From Anaerolineae bacterium (GTDB lineage: Bacteria; Chloroflexota; Anaerolineae; Aggregatilineales; UBA2796), in the NCBI GenBank assembly GCA_019637615.1, contig JAHBVJ010000004.1, forward strand, positions 186,001 through 250,000: a stretch of DNA of 64,000 nt, written 5' to 3'. This document shows positions 9,168 to 18,350 of the stretch, in pieces. Every line of letters begins with the position of its first letter. Within the stretch, counting starts at the first letter, position 1. A program made the translations under genes and the position numbers. The notes beneath the pieces were generated by a model that saw only the letters and a list, made by a program, of their open reading frames with translations, searched no databases and was not told where the DNA came from.

Positions 9168-9914
9168 ATGATCTACCTCAAATCTCCCCGCGAAATCGCC
9201 CTGATGCGCGAAGCCGGACGCCTCGTCGCCCAAGCGCACCTCGTCGTCAAGCAGCATATGCAACCGGGGATCACCACCCGTGAGATCGATCTCGCGGTGG
9301 AAGACTTCATCCGCTCCAAAGGCTGCATCCCCAGTTTTAAGGGCTATCGTGGCTTTCCCGCCTCGACTTGCATTTGTGTCAACGAAGAAATGGTGCATGG
9401 CATCCCCGGTGCGCGCAAACTGCAAGCGGGCGATATTGTAAAAGTTGACATCGGTGTGATCTACAAAGACTATCACGGCGATTCGGTGTGGACGTACGGC
9501 GTCGGGGAACTTTCGCCGGAAAAAAAGCATCTTGTCGAAGCCACTGAAAACTCACTGATGGCAGGCGTGGCGCAAGCCTTCCCTAGTAAGTACATGGGCG
9601 ACATCGGGCACGCTATGCAAAAGGTGGCAGAAGACAACGGCTATGTCGTCCAGCGCGAATACGGCGGGCACGGCGTCGGGCGCAACCTCCACGAAGACCC
9701 CTCCGTGCCGAACTTCGGGGAACCCGGACGCGGCATCCCTTTACGCGTTGGGATGACGATCGCCATCGAGCCGATCGTGTGCGTCAAAGACCCGTCGGCG
9801 CTCACCTTGAGCGATAAATGGACGGTTGTTAGCAAGCATAATCATCTGTCTGCGCAGTGTGAGCACACGGTAGCTATCACCAAAGATGGCCCGCAGATCA
9901 TGACCGTGCTCTAA
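9168..9914 (+). CDS. map: Methionine aminopeptidase, type I
   Basis: This 248-residue enzyme removes the initiator methionine from new proteins in the cytoplasm. The five metal ligands of the pita-bread fold are all present: D94, D105, H168 in GGHGVG, E201 in AIEP, and E232 in CEHT, plus the substrate histidine H78 in VHGIPG. Length fits the single-domain type I family. I chose the ATG at 9168, which gives the family start MIYLKSPREI and has AAAGGA upstream. The frame open from 9138 only adds ten non-conserved residues. It is read in the same direction as recD2 and is followed by a stem-loop. Confidence 0.95.
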   Translation: MIYLKSPREIALMREAGRLVAQAHLVVKQHMQPGITTREIDLAVEDFIRSKGCIPSFKGYRGFPASTCICVNEEMVHGIPGARKLQAGDIVKVDIGVIYKDYHGDSVWTYGVGELSPEKKHLVEATENSLMAGVAQAFPSKYMGDIGHAMQKVAEDNGYVVQREYGGHGVGRNLHEDPSVPNFGEPGRGIPLRVGMTIAIEPIVCVKDPSALTLSDKWTVVSKHNHLSAQCEHTVAITKDGPQIMTVL

Positions 9915-9935
9915 GGTGAAGATGCCAACAAAAAA

Positions 9936-9962
9936 GCCCTCACCGAATGGCGAGGGCTTGTC
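9936..9962 (+). terminator. Stem-loop after map
   Basis: AAGCCCTC and GAGGGCTT form a perfect eight-base-pair stem about 20 bases after the map stop. The stem is preceded by A residues and followed by only a short T stretch on the + strand, so it looks more efficient in the opposite orientation. It is probably a terminator of moderate strength. Confidence 0.55.
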
Positions 9963-9973
9963 AGCATGAACGT

Positions 9974-10060
9974 GGTGTAGCTGCTCGCAGTGTCATATGC
10001 AGGTTGCGGCGATGTAAGGTGAAATGTTTCCACATATGTCCTCACCTGAGCAACTACACC
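9974..10060 (+). ncRNA. Candidate structured RNA (three-way-junction-like)
   Basis: An outer stem pairs 9974-9986 with 10048-10060 (GGTGTAGCTGCTC with GAGCAACTACACC, twelve of thirteen pairs). Inside it, AGGTGA at 10017-10022 pairs perfectly with TCACCT at 10042-10047 directly next to the outer stem. A weaker short helix, CGCA with TGCG, closes a second loop around 9986-10008. It does not match a tRNA and I recognise no riboswitch class. It lies in the gap of more than 400 bases between map and the response regulator, about 290 bases upstream of the latter. The strand is a guess. Confidence 0.3.
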
Positions 10061-10237
10061 ATAAAATATTTTACTGAAAACCTCTTTGCTCACATCAATC
10101 TGGCGGTCAGTCTTTTACCTGTTCAGGCGTACAGGCAAGGGGCTAGTACTTGCGGGCGTATCATGCCCGACCGTCGTTGACCATAAGAAGGCCGTAACAG
10201 TTACAGAAGTAAACGACTAAACGTTTAAAAAACACGA

Positions 10238-10243
10238 TATAAT
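10238..10243 (+). promoter_or_regulatory. Possible -10 element upstream of the response regulator
   Basis: A perfect TATAAT lies about 107 bases before the response regulator start. No good -35 element is found at the expected distance, although the AT-rich stretch ACTAAACGTTTAAAAAAC lies just upstream and contains a short palindrome. Confidence 0.35.
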
Positions 10244-10349
10244 GAGATAAGATTGTTTTTAGGTGTCGAGCCTTCCTAGCTCCCAGTACACTACTCCTCA
10301 AGCTCGCCATTGCCAGTAAATGCGTCTATGAGAGGTTAAAAGTGGAGCA

Positions 10350-10988
10350 ATGACTCAACCAGAGCGTATCCGCGTAATGATCGTCGATGATCATGAAATG
10401 GTTCGAGCCGGTCTCGTCGCCATTCTGGGCGATCTCAACGAATTTGACCTGATCGGAGAGGCTTCTAGCGGGGCGGAAGCTATCGACTTATGCGCCAAGC
10501 TGCGCCCCGATGTCATCCTCATGGACGTGCTCATGCCACGCATGAATGGCATTGACGCTACGGGTGAAATTCACCAACGCTTTCCCGATATCAAAGTCAT
10601 CATGCTGACTGGTTCGGACGATGCCTCGCTCGTCGTTGACGCGCTCAAAATGGGCACCACGGGCTTTCTGAGCAAGACGACCTCAGTCAAAGAACTCGCT
10701 GCTGCTATCCATTCGGCCTATGCTGGCAAACCTGCCCTCTCGCCACAAGCACTGCACGCCTTGATCCATGCCTCGCAAGGTTCATCAACGCCGACCTACA
10801 GCCTCAGCAACCGCGAACGCGATGTACTGAAATTGATGGCGAAAGGGCTAAATAACGCCGAGATCGCGAAACAGCTTGTGATCAGCCATTCAACGGTCAA
10901 ATTTCACGTTAGCAGCATCCTGTCCAAGTTAGGGGTGCGCACGCGTACGGAAGCGGCTACCCTCGCGTTGCAGCAGCATTTGTTTTAG
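10350..10988 (+). CDS. NarL/LuxR-family response regulator
   Basis: The 212-residue protein has a receiver domain followed by a LuxR-type DNA-binding domain. The acidic pair D13-D14 and the phospho-acceptor D59 (in VILMDVLMP) are present, as is the conserved lysine in GFLSKTTS. The C-terminal helix-turn-helix (about residues 150-205) contains SNRERDVLKLMAKGLNNAEI and STVKFHVSSIL, the usual LuxR signature. It should dimerise after phosphorylation and control transcription. No kinase gene is adjacent, and the only histidine kinase in this window is 47 kb away, so the partner is unknown. The ATG has a GTGGAG ribosome site. It converges on the Hsp70-like gene with a 13-base gap. Confidence 0.93.
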   Translation: MTQPERIRVMIVDDHEMVRAGLVAILGDLNEFDLIGEASSGAEAIDLCAKLRPDVILMDVLMPRMNGIDATGEIHQRFPDIKVIMLTGSDDASLVVDALKMGTTGFLSKTTSVKELAAAIHSAYAGKPALSPQALHALIHASQGSSTPTYSLSNRERDVLKLMAKGLNNAEIAKQLVISHSTVKFHVSSILSKLGVRTRTEAATLALQQHLF

Positions 10989-11001
10989 CCCCGGCGCGAT
11001 C

Positions 11002-12339
11002 TTAACATCGATCCCACGCACACAGCGCCAACCCTGCCGTGACGCCCGTGAAGAGGTCTTCTTCCACGATCTTGTCTGGTTCGAACATTTCGCCAAGCAT
11101 CGTCAGGCCGAACGGAATGCTGGATGAGCCACCCGTGCGCACCACCGCGTCAATTTGATCAGGCGTCAAGCCCGACCGCTCGACCGTATCGGTGATCGCT
11201 TGTCGGATTTTGCGCCATTCGGTCATGGCGAAGTTTTCGAACTGGGTGCGCGTCAGCAAATGCCAGATGTCGATCTCGGTGCCGATGAAGCGGATCACAT
11301 CAAAAGGTGAGTCGGATAGGCGGCGCTTGCTGGCTTCCACAGCTTCAAACAGCGCGAACCCGTAGAAGTTGAAGATCAGCGATTCCAGCGCGTAGAGGCG
11401 TACCGGATTGGCAGATTCGGCTTGCATCCGGTGCAAAAAGGCACGCGTTTCAAGGTTCGCCAGCCCCGCCAGCCCCTCCCACGCCGTCACCTGCTCGATC
11501 AAACTGCGTGGCACAGGCAACTTCTTTTCGCCCCATGTGAGCGTACTGCCGAAGTGCGGGAGCAAGGCATTTTCCACGATGCGTTGGTCGAAGCGGTCAC
11601 CCGCGATGCCGACGCCACCAATCGACAGGATCGTCGGCGTCTTCCCCGGCTCGATGCGCATCACCGTCAGGTCAAGCGTACCGCCACCGAAGTCATAGAC
11701 GAGGATCGTCTGCGGCTCCGTGATCGATTGAGCATAGTGCCGTGCCGCCGCGACTGGCTCAAATTCGAACGAAATATCCTCGAAGCCCGCTAATTGGGCG
11801 GCTTTGCGCAGGCGATTTTCCGCGCGCTGGTCGTCCTCGTCTGTTTCCGCCGCCACGAAATGTACAGGGCGACCGAGTACCACCTCGCGGATCGGTGCGT
11901 CGAGGATCGCTTCGGCGTTTTCGCGGGCACGGCGCAGATACAGCGCGATCAGGTCTTCGAGCGTGTATTCGTGCCCATATAATTTGGTGCTGGTATACGG
12001 CGTGGCGAGCACGCTTTTCATCGAGCGCATCAGTTTGCCCGGTTCCGCCATATCGACGGAAATGGTGACATCGGTGTGGATCGTACCGACTTCCGCGAAG
12101 GTCATCGCTACGCGCCCAACTACCTTGTTGACCAGACGCCGTTCGCGGTTGATGTTTTGCTCGTTATACAGCCGGATCGCTTCTTGACCGACATGCAGCT
12201 CGTGTTCCCGCGTGAGGTAGATCACGCTGCGCATCACATTGCCACTGGCTACCGGATCAAGCTTGAGTACGTTGAGGCGCTGCCCGTCATAGACCGCGAT
12301 TCCCGAATTGGTGGTGCCGAAATCCATCCCGATTCGCAT
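11002..12339 (-). CDS. Hsp70-like ATPase lacking the substrate-binding domain (YegD-like)
   Basis: This 445-residue protein has the actin-fold nucleotide-binding domain of Hsp70. Its motifs are DFGTTNSGIAVYDG at the N-terminus (phosphate 1), VYDFGGGTLDLTV near residue 220 (phosphate 2) and RTGGSSSIPF near residue 410 (adenosine). The chain ends soon after the ATPase fold, so the peptide-binding domain of DnaK is absent, as in the YegD branch. Function is unknown, and a chaperone-like or regulatory role is likely. The second of two adjacent ATG codons (12339) is better placed relative to the GGAGG ribosome site. The upstream region holds an unusual cluster of GATC sites. Confidence 0.85.
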   Translation of the reverse strand: MRIGMDFGTTNSGIAVYDGQRLNVLKLDPVASGNVMRSVIYLTREHELHVGQEAIRLYNEQNINRERRLVNKVVGRVAMTFAEVGTIHTDVTISVDMAEPGKLMRSMKSVLATPYTSTKLYGHEYTLEDLIALYLRRARENAEAILDAPIREVVLGRPVHFVAAETDEDDQRAENRLRKAAQLAGFEDISFEFEPVAAARHYAQSITEPQTILVYDFGGGTLDLTVMRIEPGKTPTILSIGGVGIAGDRFDQRIVENALLPHFGSTLTWGEKKLPVPRSLIEQVTAWEGLAGLANLETRAFLHRMQAESANPVRLYALESLIFNFYGFALFEAVEASKRRLSDSPFDVIRFIGTEIDIWHLLTRTQFENFAMTEWRKIRQAITDTVERSGLTPDQIDAVVRTGGSSSIPFGLTMLGEMFEPDKIVEEDLFTGVTAGLALCAWDRC

Positions 12340-12342
12340 CAT

Positions 12343-12767
12343 ACCCTCCGTGAACTAGCGCAGAGCGGATTGTCTATTTTCGGGGATCAGCCGTCACCTT
12401 TCAAGTCTCAATCTGAATAACCACTTTACGCAGCAAGACGATGTGAGGCGTACTTTCGGATCATAAACATGATCATAATGCGGCGGAAGTATGATCGAAA
12501 TGGGTAGGCTTGTACGTGAACGTGATCACAAGAAGGTGGTGACGGTTACACGTGATGATCAGTTTTATGATCGGAAATTGAGCAGCCAAACCGATCACAT
12601 ATGATCAATTACGCAATGATCGGGCGGATGAAGTGGCACGACTTGATAAGCCAAGTCATCCACCGACGGACTATTATACTGCAAATAGAAAGTATTATCA
12701 AGTTAGAACATCTTAACCTGATAAAGTCTCTCAACGCTCACGAAAGCAAAATACGTAAGGGGCGTGA
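12343..12767. promoter_or_regulatory. Intergenic region with a dense GATC/TGATC cluster
   Basis: This gap of about 425 bases lies upstream of the Hsp70-like gene and downstream of the TPR gene, both on the minus strand. Between 12459 and 12621 it contains nine GATC tetramers, most inside RTGATCR, including the perfect eight-base palindromes ATGATCAT (12469-12476) and GTGATCAC (12522-12529). Spacing between sites is irregular (from 10 to 33 bases). No gene is supportable here. It could be a multi-site operator. Confidence 0.5.
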
Positions 12768-14927
12768 TTACGTTTCGTCGTCTTCGCCCAACACACGCGT
12801 CAGTTCAACTGCCAATGGATCGTTGAGAATCGTGTAGAGTTTGCGTGCTTCGCGCAGCGTCTGCGTGGCGTGTGCTTCGTCGCCCCGTGCCTTGAAGATG
12901 CCCGCCCGTACCATCAGCGCGTCGGCGTGGCCTTTGCGATAGCCCCACTTGCGCGCCAACGTCTCGCCTTCCTGACAGGTGATTTCGGCTTCCGCCAGTT
13001 TGCCCTGCCGCAAGTACGCATCCGCCAAGCGGATTTGCGTGCGCGCCAAGGCTTCCTGATCCCCAACTGTGCGCAGAACATCCATCGCGTTTTGTAAGGC
13101 AGCGACGGCCTCTTCGACCTTGCCCTGCGCCAGCAATGTGCGTCCCAGATTCGAGCGGAAGGTTGCCGACCAACGTGTCTCGCTCAATTTCTCGGCGGTG
13201 ACGATGGCATCGCGGAAGGCGAATTCCGCCAGCGCCAATTCTTTCATCTCGTGATGCGCCAAGCCGAGATTGCTGGTCTGTACAGCCACGAGCAGACGAT
13301 CATTTAGCGAACGGCTGATGGTCAGGGCTTCTTCGAGCAGCTTCAAGCCTTCGTCCGGCTTGCCCGTCATCACGCGGAACCAACCGAAGTTGCCTAGCCG
13401 CAGACTTTCGGCGCGACGGTTGGCAACTTGCCGTGCTAGATGGATTGATTCCTGATAAAACGACTGCGCCGTTTCGATCTCGCCGAGATCGGTGTACACA
13501 TTGGCGACATTGGAGAGCACATAGCCGCGCGTGCCAGCATCTTTGACGCTATTGAGTAGAATGGTGGCGCGTTCGTAGTCGGGCATGGCGGCGTTGATGC
13601 CGGATAGGGAGCGCCGTGCCGCCCCGATGTCGCATACTAGACGGGCAGCTTGCGCAGTGGCGTTGGCGTGCTCGTACAAGCCCAACGCTTCTTGCCATTG
13701 CTCCAGCGCGGCTTGTGGATTGCCCTGCTGGGTCAAAATATCACCGATGTTGCGCAGCGTGTTGGCGCGGCCTAGCGCGTCATCATCACCCGCCAATTCG
13801 AGGGCGGCTTGATACTGCTGGAGCGCCTTATCATACTGCTTTTGCTTCTGGTAGCCGTTGCCGAGCGCCAGCAGCGCCTTGATGTGATCCGCATGAACAT
13901 TTTCGGCGGGTTTCGCGGCATAAATCGCGATGGCACGTTCCAGCGCCGCTGTCCCTTCCGCGAACTGCCCCAACTGCTGATGTGCGGTGCCGATGGTTAG
14001 CAACGCCGACAGTTCTTGATCCGTATCGCCAGCTTCGGTCGCCGCCTTGAGCGCTTCTTGCCCAAGCGCCAAGGCATGATCATTTTGACCGCTGGCAAGC
14101 TGCGCCGTCGCCCGCGCCGTCAGGGATCGACGCCAGAATTCAGCGGGCAGACCTTGCCCATAGCCCTGTTCGCGCAGTTCATCCAGCCGTGTGTAATATT
14201 TCAGCATGTCGTGGTACTGATATTCGCCTTGCGCTTGCTCGATCAAGGCCGCCAACCACTGCACCTCTTGCTCCGGCAGACTATTTTGTTCCGCGAAGTT
14301 CAGCGCTTGTGTCAGTGCATTTTGCCCGCGCTCGGTATCCCCCAACGCGATCTGTGCTTTGCCCATGCGCCCCAACACATTTGAGGCTTGAGTCGGGTTA
14401 TTCAGTACGGCGGGGAGCGCATCCCGCAGCAGACGGAGGGCATAACCGGGGTTATCCTGCTTCATGTAGGTGTCCGCGAGGTTGCACAGCGCGAGGTTGA
14501 TGGTCGTCAGGTCGTGCGCCTGCCGACCGAGCGCCAAGGCTGGCTCAAGACTGTTTTTCGCTTCGTCCAGATCGCCGCGCACCAGCAGAAGCGCGCCCTT
14601 GTTCAATAGCGCCCGCGCCTTGCGATACGCATCTGGCGAGGCTTGTGCCGTCATCAAGGCTTCGTCCACGAACTGAGCGGCCTCATCATAGCGGCCTTGC
14701 TCGGTGAACAGCGCCGCCAGCAACCCCAAAAACACCTCGACGGCAGCCATATCTTGATGCGCACGGGCGAGGCTCATCCCGTCCCGATAATATTGCTCGG
14801 CCTCGGCATAGGCGCGGCGGCGGCGAGCATCATCGCCAAGCTGCGACAGCCGACGATATTCGGCTTCTTGCGGATTCACCGCTGGCGCTGCACCAGTCAA
14901 CCGCGCGAAAAATTGACGTATAGCCAT
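12768..14927 (-). CDS. Large tetratricopeptide-repeat protein
   Basis: This protein of about 719 residues is built almost wholly of tandem TPR helices. Repeats such as ALLNKGALLLVRGDLDEAKN, ALLALGNGYQKQKQYDKALQ and TLRNIGDILTQQGNPQAALE recur every 34-42 residues from about residue 35 to the C-terminus. No enzymatic domain or transmembrane helix is visible. TPR arrays bind other proteins, so it is probably a cytoplasmic scaffold. I chose the ATG at 14927 because GGGGAT precedes it and the GTG at 14990 only adds 21 residues without repeat character. It lies upstream of, and is transcribed toward, the Hsp70-like gene, so a chaperone and co-chaperone-like pairing is possible but unproven. Confidence 0.85.
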   Translation of the reverse strand: MAIRQFFARLTGAAPAVNPQEAEYRRLSQLGDDARRRRAYAEAEQYYRDGMSLARAHQDMAAVEVFLGLLAALFTEQGRYDEAAQFVDEALMTAQASPDAYRKARALLNKGALLLVRGDLDEAKNSLEPALALGRQAHDLTTINLALCNLADTYMKQDNPGYALRLLRDALPAVLNNPTQASNVLGRMGKAQIALGDTERGQNALTQALNFAEQNSLPEQEVQWLAALIEQAQGEYQYHDMLKYYTRLDELREQGYGQGLPAEFWRRSLTARATAQLASGQNDHALALGQEALKAATEAGDTDQELSALLTIGTAHQQLGQFAEGTAALERAIAIYAAKPAENVHADHIKALLALGNGYQKQKQYDKALQQYQAALELAGDDDALGRANTLRNIGDILTQQGNPQAALEQWQEALGLYEHANATAQAARLVCDIGAARRSLSGINAAMPDYERATILLNSVKDAGTRGYVLSNVANVYTDLGEIETAQSFYQESIHLARQVANRRAESLRLGNFGWFRVMTGKPDEGLKLLEEALTISRSLNDRLLVAVQTSNLGLAHHEMKELALAEFAFRDAIVTAEKLSETRWSATFRSNLGRTLLAQGKVEEAVAALQNAMDVLRTVGDQEALARTQIRLADAYLRQGKLAEAEITCQEGETLARKWGYRKGHADALMVRAGIFKARGDEAHATQTLREARKLYTILNDPLAVELTRVLGEDDET

Positions 14928-15013
14928 CACATCCCCAGACACCACAGTAGTTGTGTGAGTTACTCTCGTTGATGGGTTAATCTTAAACACTCTAGGGGAG
15001 GTTTACAACCCGC

Positions 15014-17245
15014 GTGCTGAACAAATCTGTGCAACTACGCTTACTCTTGTTGCTCCTGTGTCTCCTGATGGGAGCCTATTTGCTCGTCTATGTCAGCGCA
15101 CCCACGGATGCCGATGGAATGGCAATGTTAGCGGTGTCTGAGAATCTCGTCCGGCATGGTCGCAGCGACATCAACGTGATCGGCGCGAGCGATTGGCTGC
15201 TGCTGCCCAAAGGCAAAATGGGTACCTTTGGCGTCGATGGGGCGCTGTATGCCAAGAAAGGCATTACGCCGTCATTATTCATGCTGCCGCTGGTTCATCT
15301 CGCGGATAAATTGCCGTTCCTCTCGATCCGTGCCACGGCTGCATTGCTCAACGCGTTTGTTACAGCGGCGACAGCACTGCTGTTGTGCGTGTTCGCGGGC
15401 TGGCTTGGCTTCCGGCAACGCACGGCCTTGGCGCTCGGTCTGATCTATGGCCTCGCCACTTTCGCCATCGCTTACGTCAAAACGCTGTTCGGAGAACCAC
15501 TCGTAACCCTGCTGCTCCTCGGCGCGGTCATGGCGGCGTGGCGCTGGCGTCAGGATCAGCGTGATCCCGACTGGCGAAGGCTGTGGATCGTGGGGATTTG
15601 CCTCGCCCTAGCGATTGGTGTCAATCTCGCCTATGCCGTTTTTGTTCCGATGCTGGGTCTGTATTTGCTGGCTGGCATTCAACCGTTCAGGTTGGCAGCG
15701 TTGTGGTCACACCGCCGTAGCCTTGCTGGTTTCGCCGTCCCGCTGGTTGGCATGGCGATCATCATCGGCGCGATCAACATGGCGCATTTCGGCAGCGCCT
15801 TCAACAGCGGCTATCAATTCGCGGCAGGTGAAGGCTTCACGTATCCGCTGCTGGATGGGCTTTACGGTATGTTCCTTAGTCCGTATCGCGGTCTGTTGTG
15901 GTACAACCCGCTGCTACTGCTGGCGATCCCTGCGTGGTGGCTGTTCCGGCGGCAGTTCGGCGCGTTGGCGTGGCTGTGTCTGGCGCTGATCGCGGCTCAA
16001 GCGCTTCTATTCGCCAGTTGGTGGAGCTGGTACGGCGGGATCGTGTGGGGGCCGCGTTTCTTGCTGCCCGTCGTTCCGCTAATTGTGCTATTCCTCACGC
16101 CATTGGTTGAGCGTGCGTGGAATCATCGCAGGTTATTCGTCACGATTGGCGTGTTTGTTGGCGTGTCGTTGCTGATCCAGCTCCTCGGCGTGCTGTTCTC
16201 GTACCTGCCGTATAACGGCTATCTGATCGCCGCCTTTGCCGAGCCGATCCCCACGTGGGTGATCGCTGATCCGCTACTCAGTCCGATCATCGGGCATATC
16301 GCGTTGTGGTGGGGTGGCTATACGTTCGATCCGGCGTGGCTGGCACGCGGTGTGGATGGTGTGCATGTGCTGGTTTGCCTCGCCCTGATCGGAGTCGGCC
16401 TCGTGCTGGCGCTCACGCCATCGCGTTTGAACACAGTCAAGCGCGTGATCGCTGCCGTCGCGATCCTAATCGTCTGCGGGATCGTGATCGCACGCCAGCA
16501 GGACGATCCTGTGCTTCAGCGCATTCATGACCTCGATCAAGCCTTGCAACCACCCGCGCTGACTGTCGCGGCTACCACACTGCTCGGTGACAGTCTGCTC
16601 GATCTCAAGACAAGTGCGCCGATCATCAGCATGAACGCGCCTACCGCGCCTGACGATGAACGCGCTGTGCATGTATGGTCATACGCTAAATCACAGCATA
16701 CGCGATTGTGGCTGCTGACGTGGTTCCCGCCCGCCGCTGCTGAGAATTGGCAGGAGCGCGATCTGTGGGAGCACGCCAGTTTTATCCGCGAAATCAACGC
16801 GGCGGGACATCGTGCCGTGCTGTTCGATCTCATGCCCGCGCCGAGCGCCGATCAAGCGGGCGGTTGGACATTCGGCGGACTGTTGCGTCTCGACCGTTAC
16901 GGCACACGAATCGCGGAGGAGACCGTGTACGTGACGCTGAACTGGTCAGCCGAGCAACCGACCGATATGCCTTATACATGGTTCGTCCATCTGCTCGATC
17001 CCGCTGGCAACATCCTCGCCCAGCAAGACCGTCAGCCGTTGGGCGGCTACGCGCCAACAACCGCATGGCAGGTTGGCAGTACCTCCACAGATCATCTGGC
17101 CTTCCTCATCCCGCGCGAATTGGATAAAAGCGCCTTGCGGTTGCGTATTGGCGTGGTGCGACCGGGCAACAACGCGCCAGAATCAGTGGTGGATGCTGAT
17201 GGTAAGCCGATCGCTGATCCCTTCGTCATCGTTCCGGCGCAGTAG
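15014..17245 (+). CDS. Polytopic membrane glycosyltransferase-like protein (GT-C fold)
   Basis: The 743-residue protein has about 11-12 hydrophobic segments in residues 8-490 and a soluble C-terminal domain of about 250 residues rich in beta strands. The first extracytoplasmic loop contains APTDADGMAMLAVSENL, where the acidic pair after the first membrane segment resembles the catalytic DD or DE motif of GT-C enzymes such as PMT and ArnT. These use lipid-linked sugars, and the product would be outside the membrane. Substrate is unknown. The start is a GTG with a GGGGAGG site about 11 bases upstream. It is divergent from the TPR gene with a gap of about 85 bases from its ATG. Confidence 0.7.
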   Translation: MLNKSVQLRLLLLLLCLLMGAYLLVYVSAPTDADGMAMLAVSENLVRHGRSDINVIGASDWLLLPKGKMGTFGVDGALYAKKGITPSLFMLPLVHLADKLPFLSIRATAALLNAFVTAATALLLCVFAGWLGFRQRTALALGLIYGLATFAIAYVKTLFGEPLVTLLLLGAVMAAWRWRQDQRDPDWRRLWIVGICLALAIGVNLAYAVFVPMLGLYLLAGIQPFRLAALWSHRRSLAGFAVPLVGMAIIIGAINMAHFGSAFNSGYQFAAGEGFTYPLLDGLYGMFLSPYRGLLWYNPLLLLAIPAWWLFRRQFGALAWLCLALIAAQALLFASWWSWYGGIVWGPRFLLPVVPLIVLFLTPLVERAWNHRRLFVTIGVFVGVSLLIQLLGVLFSYLPYNGYLIAAFAEPIPTWVIADPLLSPIIGHIALWWGGYTFDPAWLARGVDGVHVLVCLALIGVGLVLALTPSRLNTVKRVIAAVAILIVCGIVIARQQDDPVLQRIHDLDQALQPPALTVAATTLLGDSLLDLKTSAPIISMNAPTAPDDERAVHVWSYAKSQHTRLWLLTWFPPAAAENWQERDLWEHASFIREINAAGHRAVLFDLMPAPSADQAGGWTFGGLLRLDRYGTRIAEETVYVTLNWSAEQPTDMPYTWFVHLLDPAGNILAQQDRQPLGGYAPTTAWQVGSTSTDHLAFLIPRELDKSALRLRIGVVRPGNNAPESVVDADGKPIADPFVIVPAQ

Positions 17246-17460
17246 CTCTCATGCTCAAGGTTCCATCGAATTTTCACAAAGGGGAGCCTGTCATCTCAAG
17301 GCTGGTTTCCCCAGAGTTTGTTAATTTTCCCTGAAAACGCCGCCCGCCTTGGTCAATCCGACTAGGCGTTCTCCTGCCAAAGATGGATTGTGTAATCACG
17401 TAATTTGACTACACTTAGAAGTGTGCAGAAAGGCAATCCTATCGAAAGGGAAGGAATTTT

Positions 17461-18219
17461 ATGTTTAATGCGTCTTCGTCCAAAAGGCGTCGGGCTGGCA
17501 TTTTTTATGTCCTGACCATTTCTTTAACCCTGTTACTGCTTGCCGCCAGCAGCATACCTACTTCCGCGCAACCGACGACGTTGGAAGAAGAAGTGCGTAT
17601 GCAGACTACCAAATTATCGAATCAGGATAAGACTGCTACTGCTCGTGCCAAGAAAGCGAGCGAGTATCCGCGCAACCGCCGCGCTTATCCAACCGCAACA
17701 GTCATGTCGGACGGCGCTGATCTGATTTTTGGCCCAGATAGCGGCGAACTCGTGAGTGCTGATGATGGCACGCGTAAACCTATCTGCGCAGAAGTCGATG
17801 TGCGCAACTTCATCGTGCATTTCCGCATGTACAATCCGGCGGGCAATGCGGATTGGGAATACGGCGTCGATTTCCGCAAAGTGACCGACGGGGATGCCTA
17901 TTTCTGGTTCCTCTACAGTCGCGGGCAGTGGGCCGTCGCACGGTTCGAAGGTGGCGACCTGAACAGCGCCTTCAGCAATTTGCGCTTGGGTTCCGTGCCT
18001 AATATGGATCGCAAGCCCAACGGCTTTAACGACATCACCATCGCCGTGCAAGAAGACCTGATGCTCGTCAGCGTGAACGGTGAATATCTCACCTACGCTT
18101 CTGTGGCGCAGTTGATGGATTCTGGTGACGTGTGCATCGTGGTCGATAACTTCAGCAGTCTGGTACGCGATGGTCGCAGCTTCCAATACGAGAACTTCAC
18201 GATCGAGGAACTGCCCTGA
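17461..18219 (+). CDS. Secreted protein with a predicted beta-sandwich domain
   Basis: This 252-residue protein starts with a basic segment, a strongly hydrophobic stretch (YVLTISLTLLLLAASSI) and a likely signal-peptidase site after PTSAQ, so it is probably exported. The mature part from about residue 75 is rich in beta strands with aromatic residues (IVHFRMYNPAG, DWEYGVDFRK, YFWFLYSRGQW, ENFTIEELP). That pattern resembles the laminin-G or DUF1080-like jelly roll often seen in Chloroflexota surface proteins. This is a fold guess and no activity can be stated. The ATG follows GGGAAGGA with a good spacing. A stem-loop terminator follows and separates it from ndk. Confidence 0.65.
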   Translation: MFNASSSKRRRAGIFYVLTISLTLLLLAASSIPTSAQPTTLEEEVRMQTTKLSNQDKTATARAKKASEYPRNRRAYPTATVMSDGADLIFGPDSGELVSADDGTRKPICAEVDVRNFIVHFRMYNPAGNADWEYGVDFRKVTDGDAYFWFLYSRGQWAVARFEGGDLNSAFSNLRLGSVPNMDRKPNGFNDITIAVQEDLMLVSVNGEYLTYASVAQLMDSGDVCIVVDNFSSLVRDGRSFQYENFTIEELP

Positions 18220-18251
18220 CCTAATCGCTAGATCGGTAACTCGCTCTCGGC

Positions 18252-18257
18252 TATAAT
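18252..18257 (+). promoter_or_regulatory. Possible -10 element of ndk
   Basis: TATAAT lies about 95 bases before the ndk start and just before the stem-loop at 18278-18314. A clear -35 element is not visible. Confidence 0.3.
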
Positions 18258-18277
18258 TAGAGAGTCTAACCGCTGGC

Positions 18278-18314
18278 AAAAAGCGGGTTGGCGCACTTCG
18301 TCCAGCCCGCTTTT
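18278..18314 (+). terminator. Stem-loop terminator or attenuator before ndk
   Basis: AAAAGCGGGTTGG pairs with CCAGCCCGCTTTT around a ten-base loop, with T residues at the 3' side. It terminates the secreted-protein gene. Because a TATAAT lies just upstream of it, it could also act in the ndk leader. Confidence 0.75.
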
Positions 18315-18350
18315 CATGTCAGCTAGTCGCAATTTTTCAGGAGAATCAAC

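Noticed and set aside
9974..10060. Interpretation of the structured region as a tRNA
   Set aside because: A seven-base acceptor-like stem is present, but the D arm and T arm sequences are absent and no plausible anticodon loop fits.
12459..12621. Interpretation of the GATC cluster as the replication origin
   Set aside because: No DnaA-box sequence was found in the gap and no dnaA, dnaN or gyrase genes are nearby.
12601..12837. 78-residue plus-strand frame after the GATC-rich region
   Set aside because: It overlaps the end of the TPR gene on the other strand, has no ribosome site, and shows no domain.
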